DNA of 7,541 nucleotides from Flavobacteriales bacterium (GCA_030728235.1 JANRAA010000184.1:15160-22700), one strand, 5' to 3'; shown: positions 1 through 6,372, numbered from the stretch's first letter. Numbers and translations are program-made. The notes: generated by a model not told the origin, from the sequence alone.

Positions 1-327
1 TGCATCCAAGGTTGCACCTCTAGTTTCGCCGTTAACTTCGATACGCATGCCACCTTTGACGACGGCAGTTGCATATATGCTGGTTGTAACGATCCACTGG
101 CGAGCAATTACAGTTCATTACCGACATTGAATGACGGCAGTTGCTTATACATCGAAGGTTGTACTTATATAGAAGCAACGAACTATCAGAGTTTTGCTGT
201 TTTAGATAACGGAACTTGCACTTTTGAGATAGGTTCGACTTGTGCAGGAGATTTAAATGGAGATGGAGTGGTAAATGGGGCTGATTTACTGGGGTTTTTG
301 GGGGCGTTTGGAACGGCATGTAACTAG
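1..327 (+). CDS. C-terminal part of a secreted Cys-rich repeat protein with a dockerin-like end (5' end outside window)
   Basis: The frame is open from base 1, so this is the last 108 residues of a longer protein. I see three tandem repeats of about 24 residues, each with a pattern like GCxxxxAxNYxxxAxxDDGSC: cysteines 5/24, 29/48 and 54/73 bracket them and would plausibly form one disulfide each. Cys1 would belong to an earlier repeat. Such repeats are frequent in large extracellular proteins of marine Bacteroidota. The tail after residue 78 contains DLNGDGVVNGAD (84-95), a 12-residue calcium-loop pattern with D84, N86, D88, N92 and D95, followed by LLGFLGAFG and flanked by Cys81 and Cys107. 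This resembles one half of a dockerin type I module. The protein stops one residue after Cys107, so no T9SS sorting domain follows. Role inferred: extracellular, calcium-stabilised surface or adhesion-type protein; the catalytic part, if any, lies upstream of the window. The next gene on the same strand is 215 bp away behind a hairpin. Confidence 0.85.
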   Translation, partial: CIQGCTSSFAVNFDTHATFDDGSCIYAGCNDPLASNYSSLPTLNDGSCLYIEGCTYIEATNYQSFAVLDNGTCTFEIGSTCAGDLNGDGVVNGADLLGFLGAFGTACN

Positions 328-359
328 CTTATTAACAATTTATTAGATTTATTTTTTCG

Positions 360-410
360 GTTATCCGCAATTGTATAAAAGTCGTTTTATACAATTGCGG
401 ATAACTTTTT
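360..410 (+). terminator. Long perfect hairpin followed by a T-run, probable terminator
   Basis: Bases 361-380 are the exact reverse complement of 385-404, with a 4-base loop (gtcg). The G360-C405 pair extends the stem to 21 bp. The run ttttt at 406-410 follows directly on the plus strand, and the hairpin starts 32 bases after the stop codon of the preceding gene, which fits a Rho-independent terminator for it. The minus-strand side has no T-run. The stem is longer and more AT-rich than most terminators and has a decayed copy at 453-496, so it may also be, or derive from, a repeat or an operator. Confidence 0.6.
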
Positions 411-496
411 CTGTGAACAATTGAAAGAATAAAAACGACCCAAAAAATCACTTTATCCGTTTTCTTAGAAATCAATCTTTACACAATTACGGATAA
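361..496. repeat. Two copies of a 44-bp palindromic element, period 92 bp
   Basis: Copy 1 (361-404) is a perfect palindrome apart from its loop. Copy 2 (453-496) has exactly the same length and aligns without gaps at 30 of 44 positions by my count. Its outer arms remain complementary (ttatccgt / acggataa) but its inner part no longer pairs. The right arms are best conserved (acaattgcggataa against acaattacggataa), and the match resumes 6 bases beyond each arm at ctgtga (411-416 and 503-508). The spacer is 48 bp. Function is unknown; possibilities are paired operator sites, remnants of a small interspersed palindromic repeat, or a duplicated terminator. Confidence 0.6.
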
Positions 497-516
497 GTAA
501 ATCTGTGAGCTTCACA

Positions 517-524
517 TATCTTTA
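517..524 (+). promoter_or_regulatory. Probable -7 promoter element of the Delta-60/T9SS protein gene
   Basis: The octamer tatcttta matches the Bacteroidota -7 consensus TAnnTTTG at all fixed positions except the last (A for G) and is followed by a C-rich stretch, as is common at start sites in this phylum. Transcription would begin near 530, leaving a short leader of about 12 bases before the ATG at 543. I see no clear -33 element, and the ATG has no Shine-Dalgarno sequence. Confidence 0.45.
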
Positions 525-542
525 CCCCCGAAACATCCAACC

Positions 543-2642
543 ATGAAGCACCTCACAACCATCTCCCTCCTCATATTCTCCATCTCCATCTTCGCCCAGC
601 AACCCGGTGCCCTCGATCCGCTCTTCGGTAACGCTGGTAAAGTGATTACAACTATACCAAACGGTCAGTCTAAAGCTACCGCGGTTGCCTTGCAAACTGA
701 CGGTAAAATTCTTATCGCTGCTAGCTTCAACAGCCCAATAACAGCAAATGATTTCGTTTGTATTCGATACAATGAAGATGGATCTATCGATGAAACTTTT
801 GGGTTAAATGGAATCGTGACGACGGATTTGCAACTTGGTAGCGACGACATCCCTCTATCAATGGGTGTTCAACCTGATGGAATGATCGTTCTTGGTGGTT
901 ATTCCGATAACGGCAGCAACAAAGAAGCAGCGCTGGTAAGGTATGATACCGATGGTGTGCTCGATCCTGATTTTGGCGTCAACGGTATTAGCCTTATCGA
1001 CTTCAGTAATGAACTGAATGATGAAATTCATACGCTGAAAATACACGCACTTACCGGCAATATCATCGTTGGTGGAAACGCAATTGCCAGCTCTTCTATT
1101 GCAAAACCTGTTATTGCACGTTTCCTCCCAGACGGCTCTCTCGATGCTTCTTTTGAAGGAAATGGTGTCCGTCTACTCGACGTAGGAAACCTCGACTATC
1201 AATACTTCTTTTCTGTAGAAGACCTTGTGGTTCAACCTAATGGAAGAATATCAGCTGTGGGATGGCGCGACTTCCCCGGGCTGTCATGGGACTCAGATTA
1301 CTGGGCCTGCCGTGTAAATAGCGACGGCACAATGGATGATACTTTTTCTGGCGATGGAGTTGCTGTTTTCAACGGGGGGTTCAATGGTCATGACCGTGGT
1401 TTTGCAATGACGCTCGAATCAGACAACTCGATACGCGTAGCCGGTGGTGGCTATATTTCTACACTCCAGTATGAGATGACCGCTTTTGGAATCGGTGCCA
1501 ATGGATCTAGTAACTCATGGAGCATAGCTGCAGATTTCGGTAGCTCACTTGCCGATATTGCCTACGGCATGATGAAAGACAGCAATGGAAACGTTGTTCT
1601 TGCTGGTTCATCTGGTTCTACCAACTCAAAAACTTTCGCTGTTGTGCGCGCCTCTAGCACTGGAACACTCGATGCTAGCTTCGGGACTGGTGGAAAAGTA
1701 ACTACCACTTTTGGGTCCAATGCGCTCAATGAATGCCTGCACATGACCATACAATCAGACGACAAAATCATTGCAGTTGGTTATGCAGGCAACGACATCG
1801 CTGTCGCAAGATATCTTGGCGTTGGTCAGTCCCAATTGAACGGCTTCAACCTCAATTCTCCTGCCAACGGAGCACCGAATCAAAACTATGCATCGATGTC
1901 TTTAAATTGGGACGATGCCTTTCTCGCGACCTCTTATGAAATAGAGTTGGATGTGGATGTCAATTTCCCAAATCCAGAAATCTTAACCTCCCCTACCTCA
2001 AATAAATCATTGTCAGGATTGACGCCCAACACCACCTACTACTGGAGAGTAAGAGCTGGCGATGGTGTCAATTGGGGCGTTTTTACTGCACCCTGGAGCT
2101 TCACTACCAACAGCCTCGAAAATTTTTCTCTTACACTTCCGGTCAACAATGCCATCAACATCAATTTCAGCAATGTGACTCTCGATTGGTCAAATGCCCT
2201 TGGAGCGACAAACTATGAAATTGAACTGGCTCTAAACAATTCATTTACAGATAATAACCAAGCATTCACTTCAACCAATTCAACTTATTCATTATCGAAC
2301 TTGAACCCTACAACAACGTATTATTGGCACGTGAGAGCAGGGTATGACGGCGCTTTCGGTGATTGGAGCGAAACTTGGAACTTCACAACCGAGAATCCTG
2401 ATTTTGTGTCTGAATTGACAAAAATTCAACTTGAAGTGTACCCAAATCCAAGTAGTGATTTCTTGAATATCGGCAACCTACCGGTTGGATGTAGAACGAT
2501 CGCGATCGTGGATATCAAAGGCGTTACAGTGAGTGAACACGCAGTAAACTCTAACACTGTTAAGATCGATATCTCAAATCTTGCAAGTGGAAACTACGTT
2601 GTTCGGGCAGGAAATGCGGTTCGCCCTTTTATCAAAGAATAG
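543..2642 (+). CDS. Secreted Delta-60 repeat beta-propeller protein with two FN3-like domains and a T9SS sorting domain
   Basis: 699 residues. Residues 1-18 are a signal peptide (K2, a hydrophobic core, then IFA before QQ), which supports the ATG at 543. Residues 22-425 hold seven Delta-60 repeats of about 58 residues. Each has a 'QxDGKI' strand (near 51, 110, 168, 231, 292, 345, 404), an 'ARY/VRY' strand (near 74, 132, 192, 256, 315, 368, 422) and an 'LDxxFGxxGxV' turn (near 25, 83, 141, 201, 265, 330, 377). The sixth unit is the most divergent. Seven units suggest one seven-bladed propeller in which the N-terminal FG turn and the C-terminal ARYL strand close the last blade; this is inference. 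Residues 433-522 and 525-617 are two similar FN3-like domains with TTYYWRVRAG / TTYYWHVRAG signatures. Residues from about 628 to the end form a T9SS type A sorting domain (LEVYPNPSSDFLNI, later LASGNYVV). The protein should therefore cross the outer membrane by T9SS and be released or anchored. Its ligand is unknown, and no catalytic motif is visible. Confidence 0.92.
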   Translation: MKHLTTISLLIFSISIFAQQPGALDPLFGNAGKVITTIPNGQSKATAVALQTDGKILIAASFNSPITANDFVCIRYNEDGSIDETFGLNGIVTTDLQLGSDDIPLSMGVQPDGMIVLGGYSDNGSNKEAALVRYDTDGVLDPDFGVNGISLIDFSNELNDEIHTLKIHALTGNIIVGGNAIASSSIAKPVIARFLPDGSLDASFEGNGVRLLDVGNLDYQYFFSVEDLVVQPNGRISAVGWRDFPGLSWDSDYWACRVNSDGTMDDTFSGDGVAVFNGGFNGHDRGFAMTLESDNSIRVAGGGYISTLQYEMTAFGIGANGSSNSWSIAADFGSSLADIAYGMMKDSNGNVVLAGSSGSTNSKTFAVVRASSTGTLDASFGTGGKVTTTFGSNALNECLHMTIQSDDKIIAVGYAGNDIAVARYLGVGQSQLNGFNLNSPANGAPNQNYASMSLNWDDAFLATSYEIELDVDVNFPNPEILTSPTSNKSLSGLTPNTTYYWRVRAGDGVNWGVFTAPWSFTTNSLENFSLTLPVNNAININFSNVTLDWSNALGATNYEIELALNNSFTDNNQAFTSTNSTYSLSNLNPTTTYYWHVRAGYDGAFGDWSETWNFTTENPDFVSELTKIQLEVYPNPSSDFLNIGNLPVGCRTIAIVDIKGVTVSEHAVNSNTVKIDISNLASGNYVVRAGNAVRPFIKE

Positions 2643-2644
2643 AT

Positions 2645-4174
2645 CTACACTTTATCAACTGCTACTTTGTAAGTTGGGTCTTCAAGAACGTTGACATCAA
2701 TTATCGCATCCGCGTTTGATAGCAAAAGCAAACAATCGGGACTGAGGTGCTTTAGATGCACAGTCTTGCCCAGCTTCTGATATCGTTCAGTAAGTTTGTT
2801 AAGTGCTTCAATGGCAGACATGTCGACCACGCGGCTTTCAGCGAAATCGATGATTACCTCTTGGGGGTCATTTTGAACATCGAATTTCTCATTGAACATT
2901 TGCGTAGATCCAAAGAAAAGTGGTCCGTATATCTCGTAATGCTTGACTCCATTATCATCCACAAACTTTCTTGCTCGGATGCGTTTGGCGTTGTCCCATG
3001 CGAAAACCAGCGCCGCTATTATCACTCCAACGATAACAGCCAAGGCTAGATTATGAAGGAAAACGGTAACTAAGGTTACTACAACCATCACAAAAATATC
3101 AGACTTCGGCATCTTATTGAACGTCTTCAAACTGGCCCATTCAAAAGTACCTATCGACACCATGATCATCAGCCCCGTGAGGGCAGCGATTGGTAATTTC
3201 TCAATTAATGAAGACCCGAACATGATGAAAACGAGCAACATAACGGCCGCTACAATACCCGATAATCTTGCCCTTGCACCAGAAGAGATATTGATTAGAC
3301 TCTGACCAATCATAGCGCAGCCACCCATTCCTGAAAACAGACCTGAAAGTATGTTTGCTGTTCCTTGTGCCACCGCTTCTTTGTTTCCACGACCTCGCGT
3401 TTCTGTTATCTCATCGATTATGTTCAAAGTCAACAAGCTTTCAATCAAACCGACCCCAGCAACAATTGCGGCAAATGGGAAAACAATCGATAATGTTTCA
3501 AAATTGAATGGTACTATCGGAATATGAAAAGGAGGAAACCCACCGCTGATCGATGCTATATCACCGACCGTTTTTGTGTCGATATTGAACATTGTCACCA
3601 AACCAAAAATCACCAGAATGGCTGTCAGTGCCGCTGGAACTACCTTCGTTAGTTTCGGCATAAGCCAAATGATCAGCATCGTTAACACAACCAAGCCAAG
3701 CAGAATCAAAAGCGGCGTGCCAGTCATCCAAGAGCCGTCATTGTTTTTGAATTGATCCAACTGCGACATGAAAATGATAACAGCTAGGCCATTCACAAAT
3801 CCGAAGATAACAGGATGAGGCACCAAACGCATGAACTTACCCAACCGCAAAACACCTGCTAATACCTGAAGAGTACCAGCTAAAATAACCGTTGCAAAAA
3901 TGTATTCTACTCCATGAGATTTTGCCAAAGCAACTAGAACAACGGCCACAGCTCCCGTGGCTCCTGATATCATTCCAGGTCGACCACCGAGGATAGCTGT
4001 CACCAATCCCATCATAAATGCCGCGTACAGACCTGTTAAGGGAGATAGTCCAGCAATAAAGGCGAAAGCCACCGCTTCTGGCACCAGCGCCATTGCAACT
4101 GTAAGCCCCGACAGGATTTCATTTTTATAGTCTACTTTCTGTTGGAGGTCGAACAGGTTGAGGTACTTTTTCAT
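2645..4174 (-). CDS. SulP-family inorganic anion transporter with C-terminal STAS domain
   Basis: 509 residues from the ATG at 4174. The first transmembrane region carries the SulP signature: SGLTVAMALVPEAVAFAF at 22-39, then AGLSPLTGLYAA at 41-52 and GGRPGMISGATGAVAVV at 63-79. Many further hydrophobic segments follow up to about residue 395, consistent with an inner-membrane transporter of the SLC26/SulP fold. A cytoplasmic STAS domain covers about 410-500 with its loop at VVDMSAIEAL (449-458). The family moves sulfate, bicarbonate, chloride or organic anions, and the substrate cannot be read from sequence here. The first helix has PEA where classical sulfate-type members often have PQA. 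An in-frame GTG at 4237 would add 21 basic, non-conserved residues. I prefer the ATG because MKKYLNLFDLQQKVDYKNE is the expected family start. The gene has its own promoter and converges on the T9SS gene with a 2-bp gap. Confidence 0.93.
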   Translation of the reverse strand: MKKYLNLFDLQQKVDYKNEILSGLTVAMALVPEAVAFAFIAGLSPLTGLYAAFMMGLVTAILGGRPGMISGATGAVAVVLVALAKSHGVEYIFATVILAGTLQVLAGVLRLGKFMRLVPHPVIFGFVNGLAVIIFMSQLDQFKNNDGSWMTGTPLLILLGLVVLTMLIIWLMPKLTKVVPAALTAILVIFGLVTMFNIDTKTVGDIASISGGFPPFHIPIVPFNFETLSIVFPFAAIVAGVGLIESLLTLNIIDEITETRGRGNKEAVAQGTANILSGLFSGMGGCAMIGQSLINISSGARARLSGIVAAVMLLVFIMFGSSLIEKLPIAALTGLMIMVSIGTFEWASLKTFNKMPKSDIFVMVVVTLVTVFLHNLALAVIVGVIIAALVFAWDNAKRIRARKFVDDNGVKHYEIYGPLFFGSTQMFNEKFDVQNDPQEVIIDFAESRVVDMSAIEALNKLTERYQKLGKTVHLKHLSPDCLLLLSNADAIIDVNVLEDPTYKVAVDKV

Positions 4175-4265
4175 GCGCTTTTTTGACGTTGACCTCAGAA
4201 TAACCGAGGGTCTAATTAAACCAGCAAAGAATTTCACTGGCTTTATCTTCTCTAAAAAGAGGGCG

Positions 4266-4273
4266 CAAAATTA
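4266..4273 (-). promoter_or_regulatory. Probable -7 promoter element of the SulP transporter gene
   Basis: Read on the minus strand this is TAATTTTG followed by CGCCCTC, an exact match to TAnnTTTG. The start site would fall near 4258, giving a leader of about 85 bases to the ATG at 4174 or about 20 to the alternative GTG at 4237. The 8-bp palindrome cgacgtcg (4299-4306) lies just upstream, near where the -33 element would be, but no canonical -33 TTTG is visible. Confidence 0.5.
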
Positions 4274-4339
4274 CGTCAATTTGTTAAAACGATAGCCACG
4301 ACGTCGCAACACATGACCATCCGCCGGTTAAGGCGAAAT

Positions 4340-4375
4340 AAAAAAAGAAGGCACACCACGTTTGGCATGCCTTCT
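4340..4375 (-). terminator. Rho-independent terminator of the isocitrate dehydrogenase operon
   Basis: On the minus strand, agaaggca (4375-4368) pairs with tgccttct (4353-4346). A 2x2 internal loop follows, then a 3-bp inner stem closing a 4-base loop. The hairpin is followed by seven T's (4346-4340, the first being the last stem base). It begins 6 bases after the stop codon of the last operon gene (4382) and lies upstream of the SulP promoter, so it separates the two minus-strand units. Confidence 0.85.
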
Positions 4376-4381
4376 AACCAC

Positions 4382-4660
4382 TTAATCAAGGAAACAAATC
4401 TTAATTTCAGATTTGATCATTAAGCTTTTTGATGTCTTCTTCGCTTCATTCAATAAGATTTTTATCTCTTCTATTGAAGCACTTAGTTCTTCAATTCTCT
4501 TCCGAGAGTGCGTTTCTTCTGTACCATGCCGTTCTTTGAAACTCAAAACCTCAACGGTGTGATGGTTTATTTTGTCGTTTAGCAAGGTCAGAAGAACTCG
4601 GGTAGCCTCTTCAGGTGTGAACTGACCATCTATCAGTTTGACTTTATGTTCTTCACTCAT
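4382..4660 (-). CDS. Small conserved-type protein of unknown function, paralogue of the preceding gene
   Basis: 92 residues, charged, with no signal peptide or membrane segment, so probably cytoplasmic. I cannot name a family. The likely architecture is a short beta strand (KVKLIDG, 6-12), a helix (PEEATRVLLTLLNDKINHH, 16-34), a linker, a second amphipathic and probably coiled-coil helix (about 48-74, RKRIEELSASIEEIKILLNEA), and a final strand (SLMIKSEIKICF). It aligns along its full length with the 81-residue protein encoded just upstream: shared K-[VI]-x-[LI]-I-x-G-x-[FY]-[ST], then an Ala-anchored helix ending D/A-KI-x-x-H, then R-I-x-x-L. A two-residue gap in the linker is needed. Its ATG overlaps the upstream TGA in an ATGA, which implies translational coupling. 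It is the last gene before the terminator. The two proteins may form a heterodimer or four-helix assembly; this is inference. Confidence 0.75.
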   Translation of the reverse strand: MSEEHKVKLIDGQFTPEEATRVLLTLLNDKINHHTVEVLSFKERHGTEETHSRKRIEELSASIEEIKILLNEAKKTSKSLMIKSEIKICFLD

Positions 4661-4902
4661 CCGTCGATATTTAAATCACTATGAAGATGGATTCGACCAT
4701 TGGCATTTGTCAGATACTGCCTTACTTCGTGCAGATCTTGTTGCAGCTTTCTGATTCGATTCTCACGCATTTTTATGTCTTCTTCGTTATCCGAAGCGTT
4801 GATTTTCCCTTCATGGAATTTGATTTTCGCATCAACAATGCGGATGAGAAGTTCTGCAGCATCGGCTGAAGAATATGCTCCTTTGATGATCTCTATTTTC
4901 AT
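4657..4902 (-). CDS. Small protein of unknown function in the isocitrate dehydrogenase operon
   Basis: 81 residues, probably cytoplasmic. The layout matches its downstream paralogue: strand MKIEIIKG (1-8), helix from about S11 to K33 with KIKFHEGKI, helix from about E40 to N66 with ENRIRKLQQDLHEVRQYL, and a terminal strand (RIHLHSDLNI, 70-79). I do not recognise a named domain; the pattern recalls uncharacterised Bacteroidota proteins, but I cannot confirm that without a search. The start is well supported: AGAAGGA (4906-4912, minus strand) precedes the ATG by three bases, and the gene begins 8 bases after the dehydrogenase stop codon. Such tight packing implies co-transcription with isocitrate dehydrogenase. 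Whether it acts on that enzyme is unknown. Confidence 0.78.
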   Translation of the reverse strand: MKIEIIKGAYSSADAAELLIRIVDAKIKFHEGKINASDNEEDIKMRENRIRKLQQDLHEVRQYLTNANGRIHLHSDLNIDG

Positions 4903-4905
4903 AAT

Positions 4906-4912
4906 TCCTTCT
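4906..4912 (-). promoter_or_regulatory. Shine-Dalgarno sequence of the 81-residue protein gene
   Basis: AGAAGGA on the minus strand overlaps the last two bases of the dehydrogenase TAG stop and lies 3 bases before the ATG. It is the only clear Shine-Dalgarno motif in the window; the other starts have A/T- or C-rich leaders, which is usual for Bacteroidota. It fixes the start codon of the small gene. Confidence 0.6.
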
Positions 4913-6344
4913 ATTGACCCTGTCCGAGTGAATAAGCGTCTTTGCCTTCAAACGTGTACAAATTCTCAGTTTTCACTGCATCGATTTGATTCGACAGCGC
5001 ATTTGATAGTAGACGAATTATCGCCTCTTTCTCTAATACTTTTTGCTCATTTGGTTTGAAACGGCATCTCCAATGGTCGGTGCAAAAGGTTTCAGAAAAA
5101 CCTTCTGGCCAAACCTTGATTCCCCTGTTGGTGATCATCGTGAGTTCAACTCCAGGCACGACCATGCCATTGAGTTTCGCCGCCAGTTCGTCTGGATTTG
5201 ACCCTGGCCAGTGAACAAAAACATCCACACCAACCAATTCTTTCTTGGCAGGGGCTTTTCTTTGATACTTCGGAATGCTAATGGCCGATTGGTTGTATTT
5301 CACAGACTTCAGCACATTCGGCTTCTGACCTAGATTTGCGATTACTGCGTCTGCAAATTCTTTCGTTCCGACTTTTTGAGTAGAAACACCATCGGTGTAG
5401 ATGTCGTAGGTATGTATTCCAGCTTCAATCGTCTTTAACCAAGCGTTCTGAACCTTCTCTGCCACTTCACCTTGTCCGATGTGATTTAACATCATTATAG
5501 CACCTTGCAACAACCCTGAAGGATTGGCCATGTTTTGTCCGGCACGACGAGGAGCCGAGCCATGAATTGCTTCGAACATTGCACACTCCTCTCCAATGTT
5601 GGCTGAGCCGGCAAGACCAACAGAACCTGCGATCTGAGCAGCGACATCCGACAAAACATCACCGTATAAGTTTGGCATCACGATAACATCGAACGCCTCA
5701 GGTGTATCAGCAAGTTTCGCAGCACCGATATCGATGATCCAATGCTCATTTTCAATTTCTGGATACTCAGCAGCTATTTCATCAAACACCTTGTGAAACA
5801 AACCATCTGTTTGCTTCATAATGTTGTCTTTGGTGAAACAAGTCACTTTCTTTCTATCGTATTGCTTAGCGTATTCGAAAGCATAACGAACGATTTTTTC
5901 ACAACCTGGACGAGAGATAAGCTTTAAGCATTGCACTACCTCGTCGGTTTGTTGGTGTTCGATTCCAGCATATAGATCTTCTTCATTCTCACGAACAATC
6001 ACCACATCCATTATCGGGTGTTTCGTTTGAACGAAAGGATGCAAACTTAAACATGGACGAACATTTGAATACAAGCCTAAGAACTTACGAGTCGTAACAT
6101 TCAAACTTTTGTATCCACCACCTTGCGGAGTTGTGATTGGTGCTTTAAGGAAAATCTTATTTCTGCGAATAACATCCCAAGATTCTTTAGAGATGCCCGC
6201 TGAATTGCCAGAAAGGTATACCTTCTCTCCTACCTCAATCTCTTCAACTTCAATTTTAGCTCCAGCCGCTTGAATTATTCTTAGAGCGGCGTCCATGATT
6301 TCCGGACCGATGCCATCGCCTTTGGCTACCGTAATTTTCGTCAT
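4911..6344 (-). CDS. icd: NADP-type isocitrate dehydrogenase with C-terminal extension domain
   Basis: 477 residues. It belongs to the isocitrate/isopropylmalate dehydrogenase family and would oxidatively decarboxylate isocitrate to 2-oxoglutarate in the TCA cycle. Visible motifs: N-terminal GDGIGPEI (9-16); substrate loop KSLNVTTRKFLGLYSNVRP (79-97) with S80, N82, R86 and R96; VRENEEDLYAGIE (117-129) with R118 and Y125; FTKDNIMK with catalytic K172; metal ligands D205, D229 and D233 in NLYGDVLSD; and the cofactor loop EAIHGSAPRRAGQNMANP (258-275). A separate C-terminal domain from about residue 360 (VGVDVFVHWPG, MITNRGIKVWP, DHWRCRF) matches the extension of Thermus-type enzymes and explains the length beyond about 340-415 residues. 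E. coli has Lys-Tyr where this enzyme has R266-R267. The positive charges suit NADP rather than NAD, but this is inference. It is first in an operon with two small genes. The ATG at 6344 gives the family-typical start. Confidence 0.93.
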   Translation of the reverse strand: MTKITVAKGDGIGPEIMDAALRIIQAAGAKIEVEEIEVGEKVYLSGNSAGISKESWDVIRRNKIFLKAPITTPQGGGYKSLNVTTRKFLGLYSNVRPCLSLHPFVQTKHPIMDVVIVRENEEDLYAGIEHQQTDEVVQCLKLISRPGCEKIVRYAFEYAKQYDRKKVTCFTKDNIMKQTDGLFHKVFDEIAAEYPEIENEHWIIDIGAAKLADTPEAFDVIVMPNLYGDVLSDVAAQIAGSVGLAGSANIGEECAMFEAIHGSAPRRAGQNMANPSGLLQGAIMMLNHIGQGEVAEKVQNAWLKTIEAGIHTYDIYTDGVSTQKVGTKEFADAVIANLGQKPNVLKSVKYNQSAISIPKYQRKAPAKKELVGVDVFVHWPGSNPDELAAKLNGMVVPGVELTMITNRGIKVWPEGFSETFCTDHWRCRFKPNEQKVLEKEAIIRLLSNALSNQIDAVKTENLYTFEGKDAYSLGQGQ

Positions 6345-6364
6345 AGGTGTGAAATTTATTTCGG

Positions 6365-6372
6365 CAAAGCTA
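6365..6372 (-). promoter_or_regulatory. Probable -7 promoter element of the isocitrate dehydrogenase operon
   Basis: The minus strand reads TAGCTTTG followed by CCGA, an exact TAnnTTTG match 20 bases before the ATG at 6344. Transcription would start near 6358, leaving a leader of about 13 bases without a Shine-Dalgarno motif. I see no convincing -33 element. Confidence 0.55.

Noticed and set aside
32..319. 95-codon minus-strand reading frame opposite the Cys-repeat gene
   Set aside because: Low-complexity translation (L, N, S, C), mirrored from the repetitive codons of the real gene.
361..404. DnaA-box-like motifs (ttatccgca and its reverse complement) suggesting a replication origin
   Set aside because: Each differs from TTATCCACA at one base, both fall inside one palindrome so they are a single signal, and no dnaA, dnaN or AT-rich unwinding cluster is nearby.
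361..511. CRISPR-like direct repeats
   Set aside because: Only two copies, about 68% identical, with one spacer and no cas genes.
2756..3049. 97-codon plus-strand reading frame inside the SulP gene
   Set aside because: It is fully antisense to the conserved STAS and last membrane region and has no family resemblance.
4175..4237. GTG start extending the SulP protein by 21 residues
   Set aside because: The extension is basic, precedes the typical family start and has no nearby Shine-Dalgarno; it remains possible, since the promoter lies upstream of both.
4322..4335. Small hairpin cgcc-ggttaa-ggcg beyond the operon terminator
   Set aside because: Only a 4-bp stem with no T-run; better seen as chance sequence after the true terminator.
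4700..5059. 119-codon plus-strand reading frame opposite the icd end and the 81-residue gene
   Set aside because: It is antisense to two well-supported genes, its translation has no recognisable domain, and it has no promoter or ribosome site.
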